This document shows positions 23,717-36,680 of a DNA stretch of 64,000 nucleotides, one piece after another (the stretch's first letter is position 1; each line of letters starts with the position of its first letter). The stretch is taken from positions 1,488,001 to 1,552,000 of the forward strand of contig JAADJZ010000004.1 of assembly GCA_011032825.1 (NCBI GenBank). The letters are read 5' to 3'. Position numbers and translations under genes: made by a program. The notes beneath the pieces are model-generated. The model worked only from the letters and a program-made list of their open reading frames with translations. It ran no database searches and was not told the DNA's origin. The stretch is from Massariosphaeria phaeospora. Its lineage: Eukaryota > Ascomycota > Dothideomycetes > Pleosporales.

Positions 23717-24776
23717 GCGTGCCAGGCGATTCGGGAGAGGAACATCATCACATTCCGACGTCAAACGTCGAACATACTCAAAATGTTCCCCAACATCTCC
23801 ATGGCTTCCCTTCAGGCTACCCCTCCTTCCTGCAGCCACCGCTTCAGCAGCACCAGCATGCGCCTACCCATCCTACATACACAGATATCGGGGGCCACCC
23901 GTCACTACATCAGTCACACCTTATGCGCACACACTCGATGTCCCACCCATCCCCCTACGACGTGGGCTACGGCCAACCGCAGTCGCAGTCTACAGGTCGC
24001 AAGCGCAGCCGCCCCGAAGACCACCATCTCCCGCTCAACATTCAAAACCCTTTAGACCAGGCCTCGGATCCCTACGGGCAACCACAAGGAAACCTTCCCG
24101 TCCCCCATACTCCGCAGGGTTACTCTCTTCAGCCATACCCGCCGCCCGCTGGCCCCTCTTCTCTACCTCCAACCCACCACCATCACCTCCCAGGACCGCG
24201 TCCTGCTAAAGCGCCCCGCATGGACGAATCCCTCACCTCACCCGTTCAACCACATGGTCCTCCAAGTATGGTCGGTGCCGATGGAATGCCAGCACCCGCG
24301 CCGCGCCCGCGCGGTCCCAAGCTCAAGTTCACGGGCGAGGACGACCAGTTGCTCGTCGATCTCAAGGAAAAGAAGAACCTCACCTGGAAGCAAATCGCGG
24401 ATTTCTTCCCAGGCCGTAGCTCAGGAACGTTGCAGGTCCGCTATTGCACGAAGCTCAAGGCAAAGACGACGAACTGGACCGACGAAATGGTGAGTGACAT
24501 CTGAAACGCGAGACGTCGAGTCGTGCAGCTGCATGTTCGGAGATGCTAACCAAAACCGGTGCGCAGGTCCAAAAGCTTCGCAACGCCATGAATGAATACG
24601 AAACCGAACGATGGCGCATCATTTCCTCCAAGGTCGGCAACGGCTTTTCCCCAGCGGCATGTAGAGACAAGGCGGGCGAACTCGATGTGGTAGAGGGAGA
24701 GGAAGAGGAACAAAGTGGTTACACACAGACGCAGATGGCTTCCGGTTCTAGCGACCCAACCGCGCCTTACCAGTGA
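23717..24776 (+). CDS. two-repeat SANT/Myb-like protein, 5' end unresolved
   Basis: Two exons are secure: the first ends at 24489 (donor GTGAGT) and the second is 24567-24776 (branch GCTAAC, acceptor GCAG). The protein has a Pro/His/Gln-rich N-terminal region, a basic GRKRSRPEDHH cluster, then a Myb repeat (KLKFTGEDDQLLVDLKEKKN then LTWKQIADFFPGRSSGTLQVRY) and a second repeat across the intron (VQKLRNAMNEYETERWRIISSKVG). The frame is closed by an in-frame TAG at 23650-23652 and has no ATG before 23923, so either translation starts at 23923 or a short upstream exon is spliced in. A plausible acceptor (GTGCCAG) ends at 23716, which I used as the provisional left edge. Likely nuclear regulator, related in layout to the gene at 19472-20476. 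Confidence 0.75.
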
Positions 24777-27700
24777 CTAGCCGATCGATTTGAGGGGCTT
24801 CATGCGTGGGAGTAATTCAAGGCGGCGTACTTGATTGCAGGTTGTGCTGGACACGATCCGCTGAACACGCCGTTCCGAGCATTTCGGTTTTTCTAGGAAT
24901 CACATTTAATCACCCTTTTCAGCATACAACGAGCTCTACAACCGCGCCTTTTCAAACTACCTACAACACCTATGGACACTTTCTTCTTCGGGCGCGTCAA
25001 TTCGATCAACCCATTCGCGGACGGTTTCGATCAAGCATATCAGGCGGCGTTGCAAGAGCTTACGCAAAGTTTCGGCACTATTTTCTGCAGGCAATGGGGT
25101 GTCGTGTTGGGGGAGGCATTGACAAGATTCGACAACGTTCTCATAATTCCAGTATAACCAGCGGGGAAGGCGGGGATGCGGATCGGTCGCGCACAATGAA
25201 CCATAACGCCATTTTTCCTTCTTTTCTGCATTATCTATGTTTCGGAGTATCCAATTAGGACGGTGGTTGCGCGGTCATGGCTAATTCAAGAAAACAGGAG
25301 GATAGATACCCAGGGATGAGTTTTTTTTTGTCAAAGTGTTTCAGGTTGCGTCTAATAATCTTTCATATGTCAGAAATCTGTTTTTGGTCATCATTGTTTA
25401 GGAGTCGAGGAGCAGTTGCGCGTTCAGCTGTCAAGGATGGTTTCCGTTGTGTGCTTGCTATCATGCATTTCGCCTCTATACGACATATCTTTGTTTTTGC
25501 AGCTACTTTGTTTGGGGCGCGTACTCCGTACGCGTCTTGCTACATACATTACACACCCGCGACCCGCACATTTCTTTACATTGTCACATCCTTTGCATTG
25601 CTCTAGCTTTCTGCATGAACACCTTCTCTTTGCAATTCTTTAGATACCTACCAGCCTTGTAATACGCATGTTGATTCGAGCACGCGGAAGACAACCTATT
25701 TCCAGCCAGAAACGTGGCACGACCATGTCTATGGAGTATTATTTCAAATGTACACGTATACCATCAGGGAGGTTCTGGAAGCTCTTGGTACGGTTCTGCT
25801 GCGACGGGATGGAGGTCGTTCGTCTGGTGAAGCACAGACTCGACACGAGCTGCACTCCACAGCGATCTGAAACCGTTCCCTCGCTCCTAAGACACTCATG
25901 CCTTAGTACCAAGTTACAGGAACCTGTTTTCGTCATTGTCTGTCTCCATGTGCTGGGGTTCGATGTCCCGAATGGCTTCTTTTGATAATATCATGAGGAA
26001 AGTGTGGGTTTGACGTAGCGCCGTCGCGCCTTCCCCTTCGCGTGCGCGTTCTTGCCGCTTTCGCATAGCTCGCTTTCGCGCATCGCGTCGCGCTCGTCAA
26101 CGTCAAATCTTCAAACTCTTTTCACGTAACTATCTGGCTGCTCTCAAACTCTCAGTCGCCTCACTTCACACAGGAATCAATTATTTGACTGTCAAGCGAT
26201 ACCGTGTGTTGCGGTGTGCACGCGCCGCTAACGTGTTCACACCCAAGACTTGCTAGCCTTGCGTTGAGGGTACCTGCGAACACCCCAACTTCAACGACAG
26301 TCTGTGTGGTCGCGGGCCGGCTTGCTCAATCTTCGGCGCTGACTTTGCACAGATCAGGCTGATGACCGCGTCCCCTCGGGAACCATCTCAGCACACGGAG
26401 CACCGTTCGCGCTTTCGGAGGGCGTCGCTCCTTTGCTGAAGCAGCGAAGTGCACGCTCTACCAACAGGAAAAAGGCCAATCACAGTGCACACATCTCCTA
26501 TCAATCTCCTCAAGTAAGATTTTATCTTCCTTCAAATCTCACGTCTCTGAATATCTCGTCTGTTGTTGTCGTTCAATTTACGTTGTTTCTATCGTTCGAA
26601 CGTCCGTCATAAGATTCGAATTGAGTTTGTGCCTTGCCGGATATCATCATTAGGAGAGGCCGTTATGATGATCTTATCGGTGGCCAGCAGGCCGTTATAG
26701 GAAGGCTTGCGTGCGCTTCCCCGACCGGTCATGGCGTCGCGACCGATAAATCTTGTTTTATAATATCCGGCTCGTGATATTACCGCCACACACTGACAGC
26801 ACACTGCACATGCCCGCTTCCTTCGCCGTACCGCACCGCATCGCACCGTTCCTTCGCGACTGCGGGCGCGGGGCGAGACGGAAGGCTTCACTGTTGCGAT
26901 ATTGGAGAGAGACTACTGCAGCGAGAACAGATCGACTAAGACTCGCATCGAACCCTTGAATGTGCACCGGCTCGCCCTCGACGACTCTATCACATGAGAA
27001 AAGCAAGCGGTCACTCGGTGAGAGCGAGACACGTCAAGCTCTGGCTCGCATCCGACTTGTCCCAACCCAGGACCCTCGACCCCTCAAGCGACGAAGCTGC
27101 CCCTCTCCGCGACCGCTCGTTCGCCATCTGACCCTGCGCTTCTCACGTAAACCGGCACATCCCAGTCCTTAATGTCCATAATGGGCGACGAGCTGTACCG
27201 TGTATGGCCAGGAAGAGAGCCACGCGCACGACAAATACGCGTTCCGCCCGCACAAACGCGCGAGACTACTGGCGAGGTTTCGTTTCTCCGCTTGCTCACC
27301 ACATCACACGCCCCCTCACGAAAGTCCCGTTGTCCCGCCACCCAGGTTGCAGGTCCGCTGCTGAACACCCGTCTTTGCCTTCCCTTCGAACCTGCGTTGC
27401 CTGCCGAGACGGCCCCTGTCGACAATTGACTCACCGGTCCTGTGGCCTCCACACCTCCTGTACAGTACTGTAACCCCTTGCCCTGCCGTCTGGTTCGGCA
27501 CACTTCCTGTGAAGGCAAACCCGGGACCTTCCCGCATCCGCACCTGCATTGCAGGCGCGGCAATGGCCTCAATCTAGACTTCAACATCGAAGAGGGGAAA
27601 GACAACACACACAGTCGCACAGCGATCGCCATCCAATGCGACCAGTACATCGGATTCTTTCAAGCTTCCCTTCGTCCTAAACATTCTTGTTTCCCCTTGC

Positions 27701-30700
27701 GGCAGTGGCGACCCCTCTGATTTCTCACAGCCACGCACATGTGCCCTCTAGTTGCAGGTGGCGACCTGTCCATCATTCATCTATGCCAAACGCGCGCATA
27801 TCCTGGAACAGTGGCTATGAACGACCAGAACAGGGACGAGAACCACTCCTCATGCCAGTCGAATGCATGCGCTTCCAGGGTACAGGTACGCACACACATG
27901 TATGTATACGCAGAAAGGAAGCCAGCGAAGCCATCCGCGGCCAGAGTCGATGTCTTGTTCGGTCGCCGAGACAAAGCTTGTCACGCCCACCGCCATCATA
28001 GACACTCGTGATTAGGAAAGGAGCAACAGGTTCACGAAAACGAAAAGCCCTCGATAGGTATCGATACATCCACTCCCTATAATGTATGTATGTACTTCGA
28101 CGGCAGTTGCCGCGCCCAACGTCCCGCCGACAACTACCGCTCACCGCCAAACGCTCCTACATCGTTCCCGCAAGCCACAGCCATGGTGACGGTCCACGCG
28201 CAACCTCACCTTGATTTGCTTGTAGCACATTACATACATAGCACATTGGCGCACGGAATCCGCACACCTTGCCGCACCCCCGCGCCACATCACATCACTC
28301 GCCATCCAGCGCTCAGCACAACTACACTTCACCGATTATGCGCGCACACCCGCATCTCCCCTCCCCTCCCCTTCCATGGATCATTCATCGATCGACAACT
28401 CCCTCAAACAGATTCGTTGCGCGGAATCAGGCACCCTCACCCTTACCCCTCCCTCATACATAGCGCGATCAGCATATGAATAACAATCCCAGTCCAAACA
28501 CCCGCCCGCCACAGCCATGATAACACGCCACGCCACTCAGCGCCATGCCATGCCGTTATTACTCAGCCCCGACGTTTCCATCTGCCCGCGCCTCGTCTCG
28601 TCTGATCTTGCCCGCTCAACTTGCGTACCTGACGTGATCGGCAAACTCCCCTCCCTTTCATCGCCATGGTCGATCTTCTATTGTTACCACTTTGTATTTG
28701 TTTCTTGCTAAACATAGATTGGATCTAATTCGGGAATACTGAGTTCGAAACAAACAAACAAACATAGATACATGATATGCAGGTGCAGTGCCTCTCGCGT
28801 TGCGCTCGCCACCCACTCGCCGCCCACCCGCTCCTTGATGTCGGGCCTGTGTGCTGTGCTGTAGATGAAATTTAATATCGATGGACCGGGCGTGCGAGGC
28901 GGATGCACACGAGGGCGGGCAGTGCTGCACGGCGGGACTGGAGTGCTGGGTGGGTGGGTATGGCTGAGAGGCGAGGTGAGGGGAGTGAACTGCATGGCAT
29001 GGGTTCTGTAGGTAGTGGTTTTATAGTGGAGCAGTCTACCTACATGCCTACGTAAATATCTACTCACGCAACTTGGCCGAGCTGTTCTCCGGTCCTTGTT
29101 CTGTTTGTAGCCTCAGCACACGATACGCTACCTCTATTCTCCCCATGGGTAACATCCACAGCCAAACACGATCGGAAATGACATCACACCCACCCTAGCC
29201 CATCCTTCTCCAAACCCGCACCATGTCCCAAACCATCCACCCGCACGTCCAAAACCCCTCCCTTTCCATTGGCGCACCGCACGGAAAATCAAATCGCGCG
29301 GTGAAACGGGGCCAATCAGGACGTGCGATTCCGACGCGTTTTTTTGTTGGTGTGTGTGGCGCTGGCGGTAGGATGGTACGTACTTAGGCTATATGCGGGT
29401 GGTGATATAGCCTGGACTGTTGGGAAGTTTGGGGGCGGAGAAGGTGGGTTGGAACTTGGAACTTGGAACTTGGATGGGGAGCGAAGGGGGGGAGGGATTT
29501 GGGGGTTGGGGGGGATTGGGAGAGAGTAAAGGAGGGGAAGGGGTGGTGGTGGTGGTTTTTTTCATGGGTGGGGAGAAGGTGGGTGGAAGTGTGGAAGTCG
29601 CGATACCCATAATGGCGTATTTTCGCAGAGAAAGGACATTAGGTGGTACTACTACTGTGTGCTTGTGCGTTGCGCAAACTACCTGCACTGATGTATGTGG
29701 GCGACGATGAAGCTTTGCGCAACGACGCAGAGCGAGCGTCTGTGGAGAAGACATTGGCGTCGTGATGTTGGGTTTCTGCACTTGGTGATTGCGAGAATGG
29801 ATATCGTGCGGGAAGCACAGGTGTTGTTATTTGTATGGACGTATGAGTTTGTCTTGGAATCGACGGGTGGTTAGTGTACACCTTTGGGGCCCCTGGGTTG
29901 TATAGTGTAGACGTCTCGAGCTTTTTTGCGTCTGTAGCTCCACTGAGATGAAGGTTTCGTTTGAATATTTTTTCGTTGACGCACTGGTGGAAATACCGTA
30001 GAGTAATTCGAACTGTTGCTGAGGGGCTTGGAATTGTCTACGTCCTGTCTCCGCGGCATCCAACTCAATGTAACCCTACTGATGGTATGCGAGTGAAAGG
30101 CCTGTTCTCAGGGTATGTATGTATGTGAACATCACTGGGCGACTATCCTCATCGTCGTGTCGCCAGCGCAGCAGGCCACTCCTCGCAGGCTGCAAGGGTG
30201 CAACCTTTGCCTGACCCTGTTTTGTACCATGCGGAGCCCTCCTGCGTATCCAAGTCGTGCTTTCCACAACAACATGCGATTACGTTTCGGCTGCTCATCT
30301 CCGAGGGTATGCATGTGGTGTTAGACAAGGGGTCTTGCTGAGAGACGAAGGCCATCCCTGGGTGCTGGAATATTGGAGGAGCGAAGCTGGGCTGGCGGAT
30401 GGGACGAGCTACGCGCTGAGTGGCACCTTGCATGGTCGCGAGGAGGGTGTGTGTGGGACGGCAGAGATTAGAGCATGGGCTGGTCTGTCATGCAGTGAGA
30501 GGAGGTTTGGCTCGAAGGTGCACACTGCAAGCGTGGTATCGGGGCGCGTGAGGTCTTCGTGCTTCTCGGCTGAAGATAGAGGATCGGTGGTTCAGGGGGC
30601 GAGGAGGCGAGGATAGGATTGCGAGCGGGAAGGCCAATCGGGCGGAAAAGAGTGGAGTGCAGTAGCGGACTGCACAGCCGTTGACGACGTTCGTTTGTCC

Positions 30701-33639
30701 GGAGATGCAGCACGGGAACTGAACATCATGAGGACTGCACCTCCTAGGCTGGAGGCGAAAGGTCTGTGTCAGATAGACAGTATGCTCGAAGAGCTGCAGC
30801 TGTCCGCTCCAAAGACACTGCTATAGGGTCTATGTGTTTGCAAGGATAGGCCATCAAGGAGGCAGTCAGGAAGGTCCAAGCGGAGCACCGCTCGAGTGAC
30901 GCCCCCATCATAAGGCTCTCGCAGGCTCCCGCCCCCTTTGACTCCAACAGCCTCGCCACATTACGGTAAATTGGGTGACATGGGTCGATATCGAAAGACT
31001 GCATCGTTCATCCTCCGCAGCGGAGACTGTGGAAGAGCCTTCGAGTGATTAGGACAGCGCTGAAGCTGATCAGGCTCGATTGGGTGTTGTTATGCAGCTA
31101 GAGCTTCTGCTATTGACAGGCTGGTCGAAGCGAAGCCTGCGACGCGCCTGCTGTTGGTCGACGACCGGCTGGTGGAGGATGAATCTTGGTGGTCCGGTCC
31201 ATTCATGTCGTCGAAGAACACTTAGAGCAGATCATATTGACAGAGGTCTCCTTGTTCAATAGAGGATATCATATCATGGCGTGCGACGAAACTTTTGCTA
31301 TAGGCCTGTCAGCACGGTCACCCCTCTGCTCTAACTCCGCTCGAACTTACCTTGGAAGTTGGAAGACCAGACAAAACCCTCACATCCAAGATCTCTCTGG
31401 AAACGTATACGTTGCCAAGCGCCATCTCAACCACTTTACACCAAACTGAAGACCACTCTTGAAGGACGGCTTCTTCTGCTGGTACGATAGAAGCGGAGAT
31501 AGGACACTGCAGAGCTCCCGCCGTCGGCCGCGCGCTTCCGCATTGGTTGGAGAATGGAGTAGCTCCAGGATGAGTTCCAGATCTCTCTGCATAATCGGTA
31601 TGTCTGATAGCATTGTCAATAAAGAGAAGATTCTTCGCATTCATGATACTGACCGACTAGTAGGTAGTCTTAGCTCCATTAGACGCTGATACTTGAGCGT
31701 AGTATCGCACCTACAACCCCCGATCGATCGAACAACAGTTATAGCATGATGCTATCCGCGCCCCGTCGTCCCTCGTGGCTGGTAGTCCGTCGGTCTGGAA
31801 GGTTGATGCGGAAGCGCGACACCAGCTGACATCCACCTCTTTGCATCATGCAGACGTACCCGCCCAGTCGAAGAATGGAAGCCAAAGCGGGACTCAACCC
31901 TCGGGCCAAAGATTCGAATCCATAACTTCGGAAGCGGAGCCCATGTTGATCCGGGATGGAGATGTTCAGGCGCGATGGAGTCTCTCGTCAGGCCTGTGGC
32001 AATATAATGCTTCCAGAAGGGGACCTCAAGCGTCGACAACAATAGCGCTTATGATCAGAGCAGATCGAAAGCTTAGACTGACTTCATGCGGCCCGGATCC
32101 TGCTCTTTCGTGCATCATGCGTGGCGCATTCTGATAGACGGGACAAATCTAGCCCGGCGCCTTGGTTCGACGGTACACACGGAAGGCCGGACTAACAGCT
32201 ATTCTCTCTATAAGGCATAGTCGTGTGACGTCGCACATGGAAGAACAATGGGTGAGAACAGGCCTTGGACACCAGGTCCCTTCCGTGATCCGGGCGATGT
32301 ACGACGAAGACCCGTCGAGCAAAAGTATCCGGGGCGGAATCAACGGGAAGGAGAACGGACGTGAGAGCCTGCGCGGGGAAGAAGAGAGACTTATACAGCC
32401 GAGCCTGAACTCGTCCATAAGATATTTGGCATCTTCATGTACTCTCTGGGGTTCTATCAATTACAAGATTTGAAGAATGACGCGTCGTTGGAGAAAGTCA
32501 ACCTTGGCCATAGACAGAGTGTGTCTCGCAATGTTCGCTCCATGTTCTCGAAGTCTTTGATTTCAATTAGCTGACACTCTGGGAGTAGTCTCCAGAGGCT
32601 AGACTCGATTGCACTTCGTAGAACCCGAGTTTGTGACGCATTGGTGCCGCTCAGCCAGGCGAAGGCGTTTATGCGTGAAAGCGTTGAAGCGTAAAAACTT
32701 CAAGCGTTTCATCAATCGAGAAGCCTCGTATTGGGTCTTGAAAACCGCCAATACCTACGCTCTATACATGAAGTCGGATATCAATAGTTCGACGATGCTA
32801 AGAGCACAAAGCAAGGCCTAACGCTCATTAGTCTTTGATGTCCCAAAACTAAAGTCTACGGCATTACCGGAAGTGCATAACCGGTGATACTCCATGATCA
32901 ACATTGTAAACATTGGACAAGAAATGCAATCGACATGGAATGTCGAATAACGTATACAGAAATTTGCTGTTGAGTGACACCGAAGAGTAGTTTCGCTTTG
33001 CTGTGCATGCTTTATAACCTCCAAGAAAGATCAATCTTTGATTCACTAACTATACCTACATCTAAAGCTCCATCCCTAGATAATATCAATAGATGCATGA
33101 AGCATTGGTGACTTAAGCGAGAACGCTTTCCGCGCCGTGTCTCAGAAGTGTTGGAGATGCTGACAAGAAGGGCAAGGTTGAGCTTGGCGTGCAAGCCAGA
33201 TCGAGCTGGAGACTGATCCAGCAACAATCATGGGGAGGTAAAAAGATAACGTAAGCTTACAGTTGATGCCCGACGATGTCGTCATTCACTCTTCGTCAGT
33301 GGTTCTGGAGCGTCGAAGAGGACCAGTTGCGGAGATCGGCCAGGCTAGGCTTCATTTGGTCTAGCGGTCCTGTGATGCGTATCGATAAGCCGTTGAGACC
33401 GTGATCGGATCAGTTCACCAACACCACCGCTGCTCACGACTTGCAATGTTCTACCGGCTCCGAACCCGCAGAAGGTATCTAGCTGGCTGGAAAAAATAAT
33501 TGAACCAGTATCTCTGGTGACATATCAAAGACTTCGTGTTGGAAAAGGCCTGACAAGTATGCAAACATGGGTTATCCAACGCAGTTACGACAGAGTGCAC
33601 TTTTAGCGTTTATCTACATCACATTTCCTGCATACTGTC
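24777..33639. other. 8.9-kb gene desert
   Basis: I scanned the frames on both strands and found none with recognisable domains, consistent codon character or splice-compatible continuation. Simple-sequence features include an AAAC repeat near 28750, three GGAACTT repeats at about 29453-29473 and a strongly G-rich tract at 29474-29530. Frames at 30744-32460 are the closest to coding but could not be joined into a protein, so a decayed gene is possible. Confidence 0.45.
29474..29530 (+). repeat. G-rich tract, G-quadruplex candidate
   Basis: At least six runs of 3-7 G separated by short A/T/C spacers occur on the plus strand, right after three GGAACTT repeats, and G-richness continues to about 29560. 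It fits a G4-forming pattern. Confidence 0.55.
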
Positions 33640-36019
33640 TCAAGTATTCAATACTCTAGCAGCCGCCAAAACCGCTTCCGCCGTCTTTTCTACAAACTCC
33701 GTCGCCAATGTCAAATTCCCCGCAACCACCGCCTCCGTGATCCCTGGAAAAGTTACGGGCGCATACCCAGTATCAATCCCAGGCGCAAAGATCAAGTGCT
33801 GGTAGAAGGGTCTCCCCGGAAGCCCGCCCTGGCTGATGAAACCTCGACCGAAATCGCGAGCTTTGCGATTGAGCTCCTTAAGCGCGACTGAACTGTTCGA
33901 TTTGACGGCTGAATCACGCATGGTGTTGAAGTGCTGAGCCGCGTCTTCGAAGGCGGATATAGCGTTCTTGAGCGGCACGATGTCTACGGCCGCTTCTGCG
34001 TTTGCCGAAGCAACAGTAAGCTCCAACTCCTCGAAGTACGCGCGCATCTCTGGTCCGTAGTTGGCCGGTTCCAGAGGTAACATAGCGTCATCGGCAAGAT
34101 GGTACAGATACAACGTAAGATACTGCCCTACTGCCTTGTGCAAGACGAACCCTGGATCCGCAAACTTCTCCATCCAATGATACGAGTCAAAATTTGAATG
34201 CGTGTGGTAAATCGGATCCAGTGGCGCTCTCGTGGTTCCCATGTCGATACTCGCGATGCCGCCGCGGTGCACGAAGCTCGTGTAGTCGCTTTGAGCACCT
34301 AGCGCGCCGATTTCGCCGGTCTTTTCTTCCCAGACATCGTAGAGGGTGCGATGGGTTCCGTGGGGCCAGATGACTTTGCGGGCGATGGAGAGGGTGAGGG
34401 CATGGAGGTCTGGGGTCGCGGAGAAGTCGGGAATCGTGCCGGCGATGCCGACGTCAATATTAAGATAGGAGATCGCGGAGTCTTTGAGCCAGGGGATGTA
34501 TTCTTCGACCCATTCGGTGCTGCGGGAGTGATTAGGATTGAGCGGTGCTTAGTACACCTTTCGACGAGATAACTTACCTGCCTACGAGACCATACTCCTC
34601 TGCATCCCAACTGGCGAGGACAATTGTACGCTTGGGTTTCCAGCCGGTTTTGAGAAGTTTTCCGAACGCTTTGGATAGCTCGATGAAAATGGCTGATCCG
34701 GAATGCGGGTCCGCTAGAGTTTATTAGGAATGAGCGCGATTCGATACTTAATCCACGTACCTGCACCACCAATCATCCAAGCATCATGATGGTTTCCTAC
34801 TATCACTACCTCGTCTTGGTTCGTACCATTGATTATACCAATGGTGTTCCAAATCTGTGTAGTTTTATCTTCCATCATGTTGCTTAATGACAAAGTGACT
34901 CCGGGGGCTGGCCCGCTACTGTACTTGGCATTCGGAATTGCTCCTATCCAATTCGTACGGTTCACCTTTTGGGATGTTAAACCATGACCGTTCAGAGATT
35001 CTAGTAGTGGTTTTGCTTCGATCCAAGATATCGGTATGGACGGGATATCGGGAACGGTTTCTTTCTCCATCCTGGATGAGCCCTCTTTCGACGGATAGCC
35101 TGGAGTCGTCGGATCACCAGGGTAGGTACTAAGAAATAGCACACTGCCTCGCTGGACGCTAGACGGATTTCTCGCCGGCCCATCTGGGTACGCCTTGAAG
35201 CCATTTGCTTCGGTCATGTTCCTGTCATCGCCTGGATCCGTGAAAATAACTGCACCTATCATTCCAAACTCCTGCGCATTTTTGACTTTGAGTCCTCGGA
35301 AAGGGCCTCCGTGCTTGGCAAGAGCAATATTGCCTTCAAGCTTGACGCCCAAGTTCTTCAAACGCTGGAAATCGAGCTGCGAGCCGCGTCCTGGTCTTAT
35401 CAGTCTTGACCCCTTCGTACGGCGCTTCACTTACCAACGTAAACGAATTCGGCCGATGCGTTGCCCGAGAAAGAATAACCATGGTAGACGGGGACCCTAT
35501 TCGGCTCGCCCGTTGTTTCGTCGAGCTTGAGAACTTCTTCTTCTAACGAAACATAATGGTTGCTACCGTTTGCATGTTGGAGTTGGAGCGATTGATGGAC
35601 AGGATAGTTTAAGAACACGTCTACTGGGCCGTCAGTTCACGATCCCCTCGATACAATGAGTGTTAGACTCACGGTAGGAATCCAGTCTGGTTGTGAAACC
35701 ATGCTTAGCCCATCTATTGGCAGTCCACTGGGGGACTGTACTGCTCTCCCCAGCGACATTTCTCTTGTGTGCTACATGCCATCATCAGCGGGTAGTTTCT
35801 GATCGAGAGTTTGGGATACCGACAATAGTACTGAGACCAAGTTGCTAAAGAAGAACTATCAAAAGAATCTACTAGGATTCGCTCATTGTGATCCAATACT
35901 GGGGGAAACGAATTGTTTGGATTTTGCCGTTTTATGTGTCGATCATGTTTCCGGAAACTGTGCTCTTTCTCGCACCCATGAACTGTCACTGCCGCAATCA
36001 AGACAAGACACAACTTCAT
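33640..36019 (-). CDS. secreted M28B metallopeptidase, glutamate carboxypeptidase II-like
   Basis: Six exons on the minus strand (36019-35824, 35771-35673, 35623-35435, 35390-34761, 34713-34578, 34519-33640) join in frame to 709 aa. The start [16 protein letters not shown] is a signal peptide. A PA-like domain with [15 protein letters not shown] follows, then the M28 zinc domain and a helical dimerisation-like C terminus. Zinc and catalytic residues are all present: H362 (GNHHDAW), D373 (ADPHSG), E410/E411 (WDAEEYG), D439 (LNIDVG) and H524 ([10 protein letters not shown]). The family cleaves C-terminal residues, often Glu or Asp, from peptides; a secreted or vacuolar scavenging role is inferred. 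Intron 1 uses the unusual donor GTCGGT, chosen because it restores the conserved S-H-x3-VAG...QWTANRW segment. Confidence 0.92.
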
Positions 36020-36680
36020 TTCGTCTATGCAATGGGTCTACGATTAAATAGTGACTGCCGAGAAGATGAAACGTGTTCGACAGGAAATTGAACTCAGACA
36101 TGGCAAATTCGACGATTATCCAAGCAGCAGGTTAGTCAGGGCGGTTGTGCCCGCCGAGGCTGAGCTTGAAACGGGAACTCGGTCTGGAAATTCATCTGAA
36201 TTGGTGTGGCATGTCGAGAAGGGTACGGTCAGGTGGCGGTTCAATATGGGGGTACTCTCGCTAGGTCGTACCAAGACGCTGGCTTTACTGTTTCGGGTAT
36301 GGTGGCTGATCACCTTCAAACTCCCCACCCGTCGTCACTCCATGCTTGGGTAAAGTGCAATATCCACTGGTTGAGAACCTCCATTTAATATAGTCCACAC
36401 CCAAAACGAAGACCGTCAGCTTAAAGAGATCTGTCGTTATCGTGTGTCCACGTTCCGAACGCCCCACATGAACACCCGATACCCCGCAATGTCGTCATGC
36501 ATCTCAAAGCGAAGTCGGAGAGTTCCAACAGTCATACTATTCGCGACTGGAGTAGATTTTTTGAAGCGTTGTTATTCAGTGGACGTGTTTGCAGATCCAA
36601 GTCTCGGCATCATGTTTCACATTTCATTCGTAGGTGGTAGCTATTGTTTATACACTGACATATTTGACCAGACAAGGAAC
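36020..36680. other. spacer between M28 and oxygenase genes
   Basis: This holds the promoter of the M28 gene and the 3' end of the oxygenase gene, both on the minus strand. No other gene is visible. Confidence 0.45.

Noticed and set aside
27084..27650. 188-codon minus-strand frame in the gene desert
   Set aside because: Random composition, overlapped by comparable frames on the other strand.
30744..32460. Possible decayed multi-exon gene on the minus strand
   Set aside because: Several 80-110-codon frames lie close together but could not be joined by consistent splice sites and show no recognisable domain.
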